64,000 nucleotides of DNA from Oscheius tipulae (Eukaryota > Nematoda > Chromadorea > Rhabditida > Rhabditidae), in the NCBI GenBank assembly GCA_037178975.1, contig JASJZH010000006.1:3162001-3226000 (forward strand). Direction: 5' to 3'. The translations under genes and the position numbers were made by a program. The notes below the pieces were generated by a model. That model searched no databases, was not told where the DNA came from, and worked only from the letters and a program-made list of their open reading frames with translations. How positions within the stretch are numbered: position 1 is the stretch's first letter; the number at the start of each line of letters is the position of its first letter. Below, piece by piece: positions 52,630 to 62,873 of this stretch.

Positions 52630-53211
52630 GTCTCAAAATGATCCCTTTGACCCTCCTTTTAAACAGGAACAGCTTACAAACTTCGTCGGTCATAGCCACC
52701 CGTGTGACATCTATTTCGACGAGGAATCACCGCATTTGCATGTATCATTCAATTTGTCTTTAATGACCCCAAACATAGCAGCGACTAGCTTATCACTCAA
52801 AATAGCAATAAAAATTGATAAACAAGGAAGCACTTTCAGATTGGTCCACACGATCATCCGGTTCCTGCAAGACCTACAGTTGAAGGCACAATACAGTACG
52901 AATCTCTCGATCGGGCCAGAACATCAATGAACCAAGTACTATAACAGATGCGTATTTTACTTTGCTCAATGAACCTTTCTTCTTTTCCTTAATGAGTAAT
53001 TGAAAAGTCTATCCGGCAGCGTGGCAAAAAACGTAAGCAATCCCAAATATAGCCACAATTAAGAGATGAGATAAGAGTGGTCTGTTTTGCCAGGTCAAGA
53101 TGTCAAGTTTATGTGCACGTTTTCGTTAAAAACGTGACCAGTTCGGTCGGCTAAATGAGCCATTTGAGCTGTTGGGACCCAATTTCTTGTTTCGCTGTTT
53201 CTGCCAACTCC
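52630..53211. other. Possible 3' UTR or extension of the preceding gene
   Basis: A frame on the plus strand stays open from 52589 to 52930 and begins protein-like (NDPFDPPFKQEQLTNF). It does not match the phase of the preceding exon, so I treat it as 3' UTR or chance. Nothing else is seen to 53211. Confidence 0.3.
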
Positions 53212-53370
53212 TTATTCCGGATCAGCCTTCTTCCTCTTGAACTTTCTGTGGGATGACGATCCCTGTTTATCAACCTCATTAAACGATTCCTGTATCATAT
53301 CAATGTACGTAATTGGGCTGCGAGGGTGTCGATGAGGCTTTAAAAGCTCAGTATCAATAGCAGCAGTCAT
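53212..53370 (-). CDS. Small open frame, 52 residues, resembling a linker-histone fragment
   Basis: An intron-less frame of 53 codons on the minus strand reads MTAAIDTELLKPHRHPRS, then ITYIDMIQESF, KQGSSSHRKFKRKK and a stop. The spacing of Y..MI.E, a K.GSS phrase and a basic end recalls the first half of the histone H1 globular domain. It is too short to hold the full winged helix, so it could be a fragment, a degenerate copy, a last exon of an unseen gene, or coincidence. No clear promoter or poly(A) signal was found. Low confidence that it is a functional gene. Confidence 0.25.
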   Translation of the reverse strand: MTAAIDTELLKPHRHPRSPITYIDMIQESFNEVDKQGSSSHRKFKRKKADPE

Positions 53371-54129
53371 AATGTTCGTAACAACATTTGACGACGATTT
53401 GCAACTTCATATTTAGTATTAATTAATACTCGTAAGTGGCAGGACGGCAAGTTTGATCTACTTGTTCCATTCTTGTAGCATTTTCCATTACTGAGTTTTG
53501 CTGTAACACATAGTTGAGAGGCTAGCAGTAACAAGCGAAATATTTGGTCTTGCCCTTGGCAGTGTTTTCTCATTAGAACTCGTTCCACATAGAAGCCATT
53601 ATATGTTCACTTGATCATCATCAACTATTTTTCCGACGTTTTAGATTGCATGAATTAGGCCCAAGTGTACATATGTCACATCACTCTGCTTAATTCTCTT
53701 TGTATCCAGTGTCCGAGAAAACATGATCCCCCTCCACACAAAACACGGAAAAAGCTAATGAAATAATATACAAGTGGCTTCTTTTTGGGATAATCTCAAA
53801 ATTTGATAATCCATCAAAGTATAAAGAGCTCTAGACCGATCAACTTTCTTCTCACGATCTCTCCTCCAATTTCATCAAGTAGAAAGATATATTTGGCATC
53901 ATTTCCGGCATGACGCTAACTTCTTTCTGTAACACAGTAAAAGTTATGAGACGATCCTTGAAACTTATTCCTTTGCACTTCTTCTTCAATGGTTCATCCA
54001 AATCATATAATAATCGTCATTCAGAGAGTCGCGCAGTTGTCAAGGCCGGCTCACGAAGCTACTTTTCTTGCATCCCTTCTCGAATTCTCCTCCTACTCAG
54101 AAGAGCCATTCTAGGTACTATCGTCCACC
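53371..54129. other. Intergenic, nothing recognised
   Basis: About 760 bp, pyrimidine-rich near the right end, presumably including the promoter of the small secreted-peptide gene. A plus-strand frame from 53910 overlaps the peptide gene's first exon in another phase and looks spurious. Confidence 0.4.
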
Positions 54130-54779
54130 ATGCGATTCCTAGTTCTTTGGGTCGTCGCCCTGGCTTTTGTGGCACAGGTAAGCTTTCCGTAGGTGCTCCC
54201 AACTGGTACGCTGTGCTTAATTGGAAGATTTTGAAAAAAAAACACGTTTTCTTTTATATAACTCCATTTTGACAAGGGTTTTTGAATATATGTAGAGTCT
54301 TTATCGTGGTTTTTGGAGGGATGCTTCCGCCTATCTCAACTTTTGGGAAACCTATCGATACAAATTTCCAATACTTCAAATCTTATTATGGTCACTACCA
54401 AGCTTTGAAGAGCATTCATACTGAAAGTTTAAGTTTCAAAAAAGCATGATGGACCCCAGCGTACTACAATGCGTAACTACCTCAATTCAGGCATCAGTGG
54501 TGGATGAGAGCGACTTCCTCTACAATATCCTTCTGCGCACAGGAGTTGTTGCCCCTGAGGATGAGGCCCTTGCTTTAACAGGTGAGGAAGTTTTTAACTT
54601 CTTACGCACGAAAAACTAATTAACGAGAAACAACGAGGGCAATTATGCGCTGAAAATTAGGCTCGTTTATCTGTAGCGCGTTCATTTAACGAGGAAACGT
54701 TACAGACTCATCAAGAACTAAACGATGCCGATGGAAGCTTTGCGGTACTGGTCGCAGATTTCGATTTGTCCGGAAGTGA
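54130..54779 (+). CDS. Small secreted cationic cyclic-peptide precursor (70 residues), novel
   Basis: Three exons: 54130-54177, 54491-54581 and 54706-54779. The start has the context ccaccATG. Exon 1 is a signal peptide, MRFLVLWVVALAFVAQ, cut probably after the following Ala. Exon 2 encodes an acidic propeptide (VVDESDFLYN, APEDEALALT). Exon 3, reached in phase 1, gives DSSRTKR followed by CRWKLCGTGRRFRFVRK and a stop. KR is a convertase site. The mature part has a six-residue disulfide ring (C-x4-C) and about eight positive charges. If RR is also cut, Gly could give an amidated octapeptide CRWKLCGT. The layout suits a neuropeptide or a hairpin antimicrobial peptide. The core W-K inside a small ring recalls urotensin/somatostatin-type peptides, and C-x4-C recalls vasopressin, but no neurophysin follows. 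Exon 3 is also open in phase 0, giving an acidic C-terminus to 54813; the strong gtgagg donor argues for phase 1. Confidence 0.6.
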
Positions 54780-54874
54780 GCAGCCAAAAGAAGACCAAAC
54801 CGACAATGACTAGCCTGTTTCTGTTATTTTCACTGGTACCGCACAAGCACTTCCAATCGATCGCTAACTGTTCC

Positions 54875-54880
54875 AATAAA
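54875..54880 (+). promoter_or_regulatory. Candidate polyadenylation signal AATAAA
   Basis: Canonical AATAAA about 95 bp after the stop of the small peptide gene and before the GST promoter, giving a compact transcript end. Confidence 0.5.
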
Positions 54881-55010
54881 GCTTGTTAAAGTATCGTCAT
54901 TGTCTTAACGCGGTCTAATTGTCATCATCTGATCTTCTGTACTTCGACACGTTGGTGTAAATGGTGTGCGCGAGGATGACAATAGTCGATTTTAGCCCTT
55001 CACTGGCTGG

Positions 55011-55017
55011 TATATAA
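55011..55017 (+). promoter_or_regulatory. TATA box of the GST gene
   Basis: TATATAA stands 34-40 bp before the GST start codon, in a suitable place for a core promoter with a very short 5' UTR. No trans-splice acceptor is seen before this start, unlike several neighbouring genes. Confidence 0.5.
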
Positions 55018-55050
55018 TGATCATGGAATTGATACCCATATCAACCGACG

Positions 55051-55801
55051 ATGCCCCACTACAAGCTAACCTACTTTGATGCCCGTGGACTATCCGAGAT
55101 GTCTAGAATGATCTGCCATGTGAGCAAGATTCCTTTCGAAGACGTGAGAATTCCCCGCGCTGAATGGCCCAAGAGAAAGAAAGGTATGATTTTATGTTTT
55201 TCGTCAGTTGAAGGGCTGTTCCAGATTTTCCGTTCGAACAAGTTCCGGTGCTCGAAGTCGATGGCGTAGAGATTCCTCAATCTATTGCAATTGCCCGTTT
55301 TTTGGCCAGGAAAGCTGGTAAACATCCCACACATTAAACCGATTATTTGACAATTGCAGGGCTTGCTGGGAAAACTGATATTGAAGAAGCCATAGTAGAT
55401 GCGTTGGCCGATCAGTTCAAGGACTTTTACTGGGAGGGCAAACCGTACTACTTGGCTGCATTGGGCATTTTTCCCGAGCCGAAAGAGATTCTTGCGGAGC
55501 TCTATAAATCCTTCATTCCAGTCAAAGAAAAGTTCTTCCGGTTCATTACCAGTTATCTCAAGAAGAGCAAGACTGGATTCTTGGCTGGTGGAGATCTAAC
55601 CTTTGTTGACCTTATTCTTACCGAGAGTGTACTCACTTACAGATCTGTTGACGCCAGCTACACACAGGGCTTCCCTGAGGTAACAAAATGTTATAATGGC
55701 TACTCAAATTGATGCTTCAGATCGAGAAACATGTTGCCCAAGTGACTTCTCTTCCTGCTGTTAAGGAATACTTGACCAAACGTCCTGTGACATCGTTTTA
55801 A
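55051..55801 (+). CDS. Sigma-class glutathione S-transferase
   Basis: Four exons encode about 205 residues, a normal GST length. The N-terminal thioredoxin-like domain starts MPHYKLTYFDARGLSEMSR, with the catalytic Tyr in KLTYF. The glutathione-binding cis-Pro stands in FEQVPVLEVDG, and the next phrase IPQSIAIARFLARKAG matches the Q-S that holds the gamma-glutamyl group. The helical C-terminal domain has FLAGGDLTFVDLILTE, the usual hydrophobic staple region. Sigma GSTs are cytosolic enzymes that conjugate glutathione to electrophiles and may isomerise prostaglandin H2; in parasitic nematodes they are often abundant or secreted. The first intron is about 45 nt. A TATA box lies 40 bp upstream. 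The UGT gene, another phase-II-type enzyme, follows on the same strand. Confidence 0.95.
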
Positions 55802-56368
55802 TTCACTTTCTTCGTTTTCAAATGAAATCTGCCATTTTCTAACTCTTCCTTGTGTGGAGAATGACTGTGATGTACGTCATTATGGCAACTTCCGCGCAAA
55901 ACTTTTTTTCCCGTCTGTAAAGGCTAGATAGGCTACATAGGATTTCAAAGTTTTCCAAAAAAATATAATTACCTGCGTTTAAAACAACTTAAAAAGGTTT
56001 GTTGTTTCTGAAAAGGTCATCTCTTTGGAGCTAAATTGTACAAAAAAAGCAGAAAGGAACAGATATAGAAAACTGCGTCATCAAGATAAGCACTGCTCGT
56101 CAGCTAATAATCATTCCAGAAAATCTCTCCCACTCCAAGGAGTGAGTCTTTATTTGAGCACACTGACCTCCTCGCGGCTCACTGTCAACCCTCCGCCAAA
56201 CAGTTCTGTTTGTCGTGCCAGTAGGGGACACTCCCGGCTCGAGCGGACATTAAGTCTTGCGGTGCCGTTCGTCCACCCACCCCGCTTTTCCTTCATCTGC
56301 CACGTGTATTGCGGCATGTCCTCAATACATTTTGACTGACAACTTTTTGCAATGTTCTCGTTTTCAGG
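55802..56368. other. Intergenic, GST 3' UTR and UGT upstream DNA
   Basis: No coding segment recognised. The right end finishes with a pyrimidine-rich ctcgttttcag acceptor that touches the UGT start codon. Confidence 0.4.
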
Positions 56369-58405
56369 ATGCGGCTGTTGCTAATCTCTGCCGCACTCTT
56401 TCAAGCCGTTTTGGGTCTCAACATTCTAGTTTTTCTCATCGGAACTAATCAGTTTGAACGGCATACTTTTGAGTTCTTGGCACAGCAGCTAGCTCTCCGA
56501 CATCACAATGTGATTACTGTCAAGCCGATTCTCATTCCTGAGGAGCCGAGATTGGTCAAGCCCAAACTTCACTTGGTAAAAGAGAAGACTCTTAAAAATC
56601 TACTTCCAAAGTGAGAAATCAGTTAACATCTTTTTCATCTTAATTAGGAACCTCTACGAGCCTCTGGAGAAAGCAGGAGATGTTGTTCCTTGGAAAAACA
56701 CCTATGAGATCGAGGAGTTTGATATCCCGTATTGGGCTGCTCACAACGCCAGTTGTTACAAGGTATTTTGTTGGAACCTGCTAACAACTTTTGTAGATTC
56801 TGAACTCGAATCTGATGGATACGTTGAAAAAAGAATCTCTCGATGTCGCTATAGCATACTCGGGAAATCCGTGCCAGTTGGCTATCACTCATGTTCTCGG
56901 AGTGTCCACTATTTACTTCGACCAAGAAGGTAGGAGGGCTTCTTGTTCCCAATATTTAAAATACCAGGCCTTTCCGATGAAACTCTCGTTGCAGCTGGAG
57001 CCCCGCTTGATCTGAATCATCCCTCGTCTCACTGTTCATTGCCAGATGTGAGCTATAATTATGCAATAGAGCTTCCTTTCGAGCCTAAAACACCTCCAAT
57101 TTTCTGAGGATAGCTGATTTTTTCAGTTCGGCCTCAAACGACTTAGAAATGGTCTCTGTTTCCTTCAAGAGTACCTCGTACAATCTGGCTTTCCTGTTCT
57201 GCCTGGACTTCTCTCGGAACGATACAGAACCCTCGACGGACCCATCACTAAAATGTGGACTGAAGATTATACCATCAAGAAAAGGTTGGTACATGATCAT
57301 ATCATATCAACAATTTATTTTCCGATTCCCCGTCTTTCCCAATGTCAATCAGTTAAAGCAGCAGAGTTCTCTATTCTTTGTCAATACTGACCCACTTCTT
57401 GAGTATCCCCGAGCACTTCCTCCTACTGTCATTTCTGTAGGAGGACTTCACATTGATCATCCTAAACCACTGTTTGCTGTAAGTTGTGTCAAGCAAGTCT
57501 CCAATGTTGCTTCAGCCATGGAACACAACTATCGAATCGGCTGAGTCTGGTCTTATTGTTGTCAGTCTTGGAACACAGGCGAATAATGCTGCTATGTCTG
57601 AGAAACAGGTTGAAAACCTTGTCATTTTTGTATGAATCTTTTCAGGCAAAAGCTATTGTTGGAGCTTTGTCAAAGTTCTCACAATACAGGATTTACTGGC
57701 GTATTGGACCGAACATGAAACTTCCTGGAATTGAAGAAAGATCAGTCCCTAGCCATATCAACCTCACAGCTTACCTACCTCAAAATGATCTCCTCGGTAT
57801 AACATTTATAGGCTAAATATGCAAGATTTTCAGCTCACAAGTCTTGTAAACTCCTGATCACTAATGGTGGTATGTCTTCACTTATGGAGGCAATTTCCTA
57901 TGGCATCCCCATTGTTGGCATTCCCCTCTACGGAAGTAACCGTCACAATCTTCACAAGGCTGTCAGCAAGGTAAATTTAGCATGACTGAGGCATCTCAGC
58001 GTCGTTAACCTTCAGGGTCTCGGGATTGTGGTTGAAAAACAAGCCTTGACTGAAGCCACACTGTCAAAGGCGATGAAAACGGCCTTGGACAGTCCCAAGT
58101 ACAAGACGAACGCCAAGGACATGTCTAAAGAGTTCAAGTCTCGTAGCAGTACTCCATTCAATACTGCTCTGCACTACATTGAGCATGTTGGAAAACATCA
58201 TTCTGCAGTCTTTTTCACATCAGAATCATGTCGCTGTCTCTTATCCCAACTGAACATCGATCTTATCGGTCTTCTGTTCGTCGCCTTTGCCCTTCCACTT
58301 TATATGACCTTCGTAGTTTTTGGCAAAGTGTTCAGCAAAAAAACAGCTGCCGCCTCCGAGACGCCAAAGATGAAGAAAGAAAAGGAGTCTAAGAAGGAGA
58401 AATAA
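56369..58405 (+). CDS. Atypical UDP-glycosyltransferase (UGT), ER membrane
   Basis: Ten exons, about 540 residues. A signal peptide (MRLLLISAALFQAVLG) leads into the acceptor-binding half. The donor half has IVVSLGTQANNAAMSEKQ and the signature-region segment KLLITNGGMSSLMEAISYGI followed by PIVGIPLYGSNRHN. A C-terminal membrane helix (LIGLLFVAFALPLYM) is followed by a Lys-rich tail ending KKEK, a KKxx-type ER-retrieval signal. UGTs normally transfer sugar from a UDP-sugar to small lipophilic compounds in the ER lumen. Here the usual THGG is TNGG and the DQ sugar-contact pair is SN. Near the N-terminus the catalytic His also seems absent (GTNQFERHTF). It may use another donor or be a pseudoenzyme. 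One donor (gtacat at 57289) is weak but needed for frame. A 3' splice acceptor lies one base before the start codon. Confidence 0.88.
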
Positions 58406-58464
58406 CCACCCTCACTTTGTTGATTGTCATTTTCATTCAGGTGCATCTGTATTTCTTTACGAGT

Positions 58465-58470
58465 AATAAA
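58465..58470 (+). promoter_or_regulatory. Candidate polyadenylation signal AATAAA
   Basis: AATAAA 60 bp beyond the UGT stop codon, upstream of the convergent gene ending at 58691. Confidence 0.5.
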
Positions 58471-58690
58471 AAATTTTCAATTATGTAATCGGCGAGAGGT
58501 TAACGGCATCTTTATTGTGAGAGAAACTGCGCAGGTATTGTGAGTTGAACATGAGAGAACCGGATAATATTGGATGGTTCGGGAATAAACATCGGGACAA
58601 AGAGAAGGGCTGGTAAAACTCAAAACATATTTGTAGCTACCAACCGTATTAGAGTACTCGTAGCTCGAAAAAGATCAGCATTTGTGAGAA

Positions 58691-59545
58691 TCAGTAGTTG
58701 AGACCGTGCTTGTATCCGACAGCCATCTGTCTGATGAACTCCTGTGGATCAACGTTTGCGAAGTGCCCTTCTTTAATCATAACAAGAGCAATATGTTTGA
58801 AGTCCATAAGGTCTTGGTTGTCGAATAGCATGAAGATCTCTCGTAGCTAAACAAACTTAACTTTTACTTATGTGTTACTGACCTTGAGGTCGAGCCTGTG
58901 CTTGTAGACCACATTGTTGTAGCAGATGGTCATGTGAAGGATAGTGTTGTAGGCGGAACGAACCTGAAGCACCTGGTCACGGTAGACATGCTACAAACCC
59001 ACCTCAGGTGAGACATGATCCATGAACTTCTTCTGATACTCGTACTCTTCGGAAGCCTCGAGCGTCCTGGCAAAAAGTTTTCCAAATTGAGGATACTTCA
59101 GTCGGAGGGCCCTGAGCAAATCTGTCTTTTCACTGAGGGGAGTGAGATCATTCGTCACGAGCTCATAAGCAACAGAGCTAATTCTCTCGCTGTAGTTCAT
59201 CCGAACTGTTATGTTCCTTCTCGTATCTTCGTCCTCCTCTTCGAACTGCTTCATAATAACGACCAGATCAACTACTTGGTTCATCGTCGGTTCGTAGGTC
59301 TTAACCAAGTCAGGCTCCAGTTCAATCTTGTCAATCACTTTCTTGACTTTGGACAGCGTATCGTCAACCAGATCCATGATCATCGACTTGTCTGCAAAGA
59401 CGACATACAACTCGCTCATGGAAGGATCTGTAATATCCCATGCTGATTGTATGTCTTTTGGCCCACCTGTAGCATTGGGATTGACGATGGCACGCAGATT
59501 TGTCACAGACATGGGCAAGAAGAGTAAGTAGAGAATGGTGAACAT
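58691..59545 (-). CDS. Secreted helical protein, family not recognised
   Basis: Three exons: 59003-59545, 58883-58972 and 58691-58846, giving about 262 residues. A signal peptide MFTILYLLFLPMSVTNLRA is followed by a mature region that looks all-helical and charged (LVDDTLSKVKKVIDKIELEP, KQFEEEDEDTRRN), with one NIT glycosylation site and a C-terminus EFIRQMAVGYKHGLNY. I know no family with this pattern; it resembles secreted helical proteins common in parasitic worms only in general character. The first intron would be just 30 nt (58973-59002). If it is not removed, an in-frame stop ends the protein at about residue 184 (58991). The sequence beyond clearly continues as coding, so the longer model is preferred. 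A tttttatttag acceptor lies one base before the start. Confidence 0.7.
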
Positions 59546-60475
59546 CCTAAATAAAAAGATAAACAGGTTCTATGAAAAGGGAAAGAACGTCTGGCAGTGG
59601 TTGGAACGCCTAGCGCGCTAAACAAACTGGCAAGACGCCAAGGTGATAGCGGAAAACGTCTGCCGCGCATACCAAAAGCGCTCAACTAAGCCGTTTTCAG
59701 TAGCGATAAGCGGTGAAAGCTGTCAAAGCGGTATAAAGTGCAATACGGGCACGACGATATACTGGTCTCGGTTTTACACATCTCATAAAGTATGGCATCG
59801 TTGATAGGAGGACGCTAAGTGTATTGATTGACATGTACTTTTGTCTGGCAGAGGCCGTTGAAAGCAGAAAAACAGCTCGGACCGCACGAACGAACGCTTT
59901 CGGACTGCGCGGGAAAGCTACGCCATTTGAATGTGACTAATCTGAAGGAAGAGAAAGGACGACGCGCCGGTACTATTTCATCCCGACAGAAAAACAACCA
60001 AAGAATGGCGCGTATCGCATGATTGTACTTTGCAGACTGGCTCAGCATGGAAAGTGCAAAAAAGGGTTCTGCATAAAAGTTCAATGGTTAAGCTATAAAG
60101 TGTATTCATGGGCGGAGTTAGAGCTGCCAGTAGATACCGTCCCGGTAAAAAGTTGTCAGCAAAGACTGCCCGTATGACCTCTCCGGTCAAATCTCGTCCA
60201 GACGCCCTTTTCCGCAAAACTTGGTCTTCTGAGAAAAAATGGAGAAAAAAGCAAGGACGCTCCTAGCGGCCAATGAAAAAGAGGCATGACCGATTACGAG
60301 AAGAACGCAGGGTGATAGTACACTACTACTACCGTAGATTTCTGACAAGAACAAAAGATTTTTGTCTATGACAAGGAAGATTTTTAAGGAATTTCGATTA
60401 GTTTAAAGTGACAACATGTGAGCAACATATGTTAGCCGGGGATATCGACCTCATACCATCATCAGGCGACTCAAA
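59546..60475. other. Shared upstream region of two divergent secreted-protein genes
   Basis: About 930 bp between head-to-head starts at 59545 (-) and 60476 (+). No exon seen. Both flanking products have signal peptides, so a bidirectional promoter is possible but not shown by any motif. Confidence 0.35.
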
Positions 60476-62114
60476 ATGCGTCTATATCTACTTATACTGC
60501 TATTTGAAACAACAGTTGCCCATTATTCTTCCGGTTAGTAGTGCTATAGACGGCAATCAGTTTTATTAGCTGATCTTCGACAACTCAAGATCTACTTCAA
60601 AGGACCTTTTCTTGATAATTTGGACAAGGTTGTTGACGTAATCACGACAATTCTCAGTGTGAGGTTTCCCATTAGTTTTTGTGAATGAAAAGTTAGGATG
60701 GCCGAAAACTCGGGAAACTAAAAATGTCGGAAATAGATGAAGAAGATAACAATGAAGATTTACGAAAACAGACAGCTGCAATCCTCAAAACGGCCCTAGC
60801 AAAGGATTTTCTGCGAGAGAATCTACGCGATCTTCAGCTGGACAATACGCTTCGTAAAGAAAGACTTACAGCTGTTGTTGACGGTCTTCCTGACACGGAT
60901 CTTGGGGAAAAGTACAAGAACGTATGTTTTCGTAATAAGGAATTGGAGGTACTTATAGTACATTCGACATTTTGGTGAGATCGAAAAGCGTATTTTGGAA
61001 TTGTTTTCACCCAATAGAGAAGTGCAAACACATGACCTTTACACAAATCTCAACTATACAGCCGAATCTTTGCTCGAGGTATAGTATTTGACAAGCGAAT
61101 ATCATAAGATTTAGGAAATTATTCATCTGATGAGCGAGAAAAATTTGGTGAGACGTGTTTTGGAATCCAACAAGTACACTGATGCAATCTTTCTCAACTT
61201 TTACCACATTTTCAGAAACCATGCAATGCTGCTAGTAAGTTGACGCTTTGCGAGAAATCCATCGGTTTAGTCAATTGCATGTACTGCTCAAAGTACTCTT
61301 CGAAATGTCACGATTCCATCGAAGAGAAGCCGAGTTGAAGAGTTGACTTCAACGCTCACTATGAAATACGGTAAAGTTCTGGTGGCAGCCAAAGCAGTCA
61401 ATGCTTGGAGGGATACAAGTGGATTTCAATTTGACGATTTGTTCAGTGTGAGTTAATATTTCAATACTGAGGATGTGAGGAGTTTATAGGAAGATCAGCT
61501 GAACAGACTTCAAAACTACTATGCTATCCCCCATCCAGACCATTTGAACGAATTTGTGTTTACCGCTGCTACTGAGAGCATGAAGTCAAAGTAAGATCTA
61601 AGATTTCAATCTTTAAGCACTTTCAGATACTACTACTTTGCTATCAAGAACTGTGACAATCGATTAGATAAATACCAGCATCCAGCTGTCAGAGGCATTG
61701 AACGACTTCCGCGATTTACCTGTGATTCATGGGTCTTTCGCTATCCACTAGAAAAGGTTCCGAATACAACAAACACGGTGGCTTTGGCGAGAAAATTCAA
61801 AAAGAGAGTGGCGTTCGTCGAGTCGTGTGAATGAATGTACTTGCACTTCCAGATCAGCTTTGGAGGGAGCCAAGAATTATAACGAGCTGAGTGCAGCCAA
61901 GTTGATTTATGATTCAATGAATCAGACGGAGGACGTCGGTCTTCTTACTGTGGTCACGACTCGTAATCCCGGATCAATCATCGACGATATTTACAGTGTA
62001 CCTGGAGGATTCAAGGTGATTGTGGATTTTGATGTCACGCAGTCAGCCTATACGGAGAAAAACATTGTACGTCTTCAAGTCATTGGCTATTTCATAACAA
62101 TAAATGATTTTTGA
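60476..62114 (+). CDS. Secreted protein, family not recognised
   Basis: Eight to nine short exons encode roughly 430 residues. A signal peptide MRLYLLILLFETTVAHYSS is followed by a largely helical, charged region (MSEIDEEDNNEDLRKQTAA, IRHFGEIEKRILELFSPNRE) and a segment with VNAWRDTSGFQFDDLFSEDQ. A C-terminal part has more beta character (GLLTVVTTRNPGSIIDDIYS). I recognise no domain and see no catalytic motif. Cysteines are few. One junction needs an intron of only about 28 nt (61829-61856) with a gtgtga donor; an alternative donor further upstream could give a normal intron. At the end, a strong gtacgt donor near 62067 could lead to another terminal exon instead of the stop at 62114. It lies head to head with another unknown secreted protein. 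Confidence 0.6.
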
Positions 62115-62873
62115 ATTATCCATTCAATACATGAGAGTTTGATCTTGTTATCTCAAAAACAAGTGCAAGTGAAACATTAAGCGAAAACAGTAGCTGTCTT
62201 GGAAACAGAACATCAGCACATCCAATTTAATAGCCAGAAACGACATCTCCGGGGAGGTTCGGCAATGCTGTGACCATCAAAGACCTCGTCGTCAACATCT
62301 AAAATAAGTATTTTTGAATTGAGACATTTGCACCCGCCTTTCTCATCGGTGGCCACCGAAAAGCAACATAGGCGGGACAAGGCTGATCCAATAAATGCGC
62401 AAGGTGAGAACAAGCCAGACATCACGTCGTCGAAGACTGAGACTTTTCACAATCAACCGTTGCTAGGCACTCTGCAACTCCAATAACAATTATTTACCAA
62501 AAGTAAACTCGGATAGACTAAAAGTGCTGCTGACACGGAATGACAACGAAAGCGAAAGTCCAGATTCCTTCGATCCGGGTTAGACGGAGATTTGATTCAA
62601 ATTTATACTCAAAATTTATACATTGCACATTGAAGCATCTTTGGTTGTCCCAAATAGACACGATGTAACACACGTGATTTGACGACAACAGCCATTTGCA
62701 ACTATTTGGCAGCGTATGTTATGATACCCCTGTCCACCTTCCGGTCGGAATGATTCACTGCATAATGTGTGGTGTGCTTTGTTAGCGACCACGGCGCGAC
62801 TGTTTGTGATAGGGGTCGATGCCTTCCCTCAATCCTGTCGATTAAATACGAGAGAGTGCTACTTGCTGCCGCT
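62115..62873. other. Intergenic or 3' exon region
   Basis: About 760 bp. After a ggaaacag acceptor near 62208 there is a short open stretch (about 30 codons) that could serve as an alternative last exon of the preceding gene. Otherwise nothing is seen; the right part should hold the promoter of the four-TM gene. Confidence 0.3.

Noticed and set aside
52589-52930. 113-codon frame following the membrane-protein gene
   Set aside because: Cannot be joined in phase to the preceding exon with the available acceptors; kept only as a note.
56025-56339. 104-codon frame upstream of the UGT
   Set aside because: No splice connection to the UGT start exon and composition looks random.
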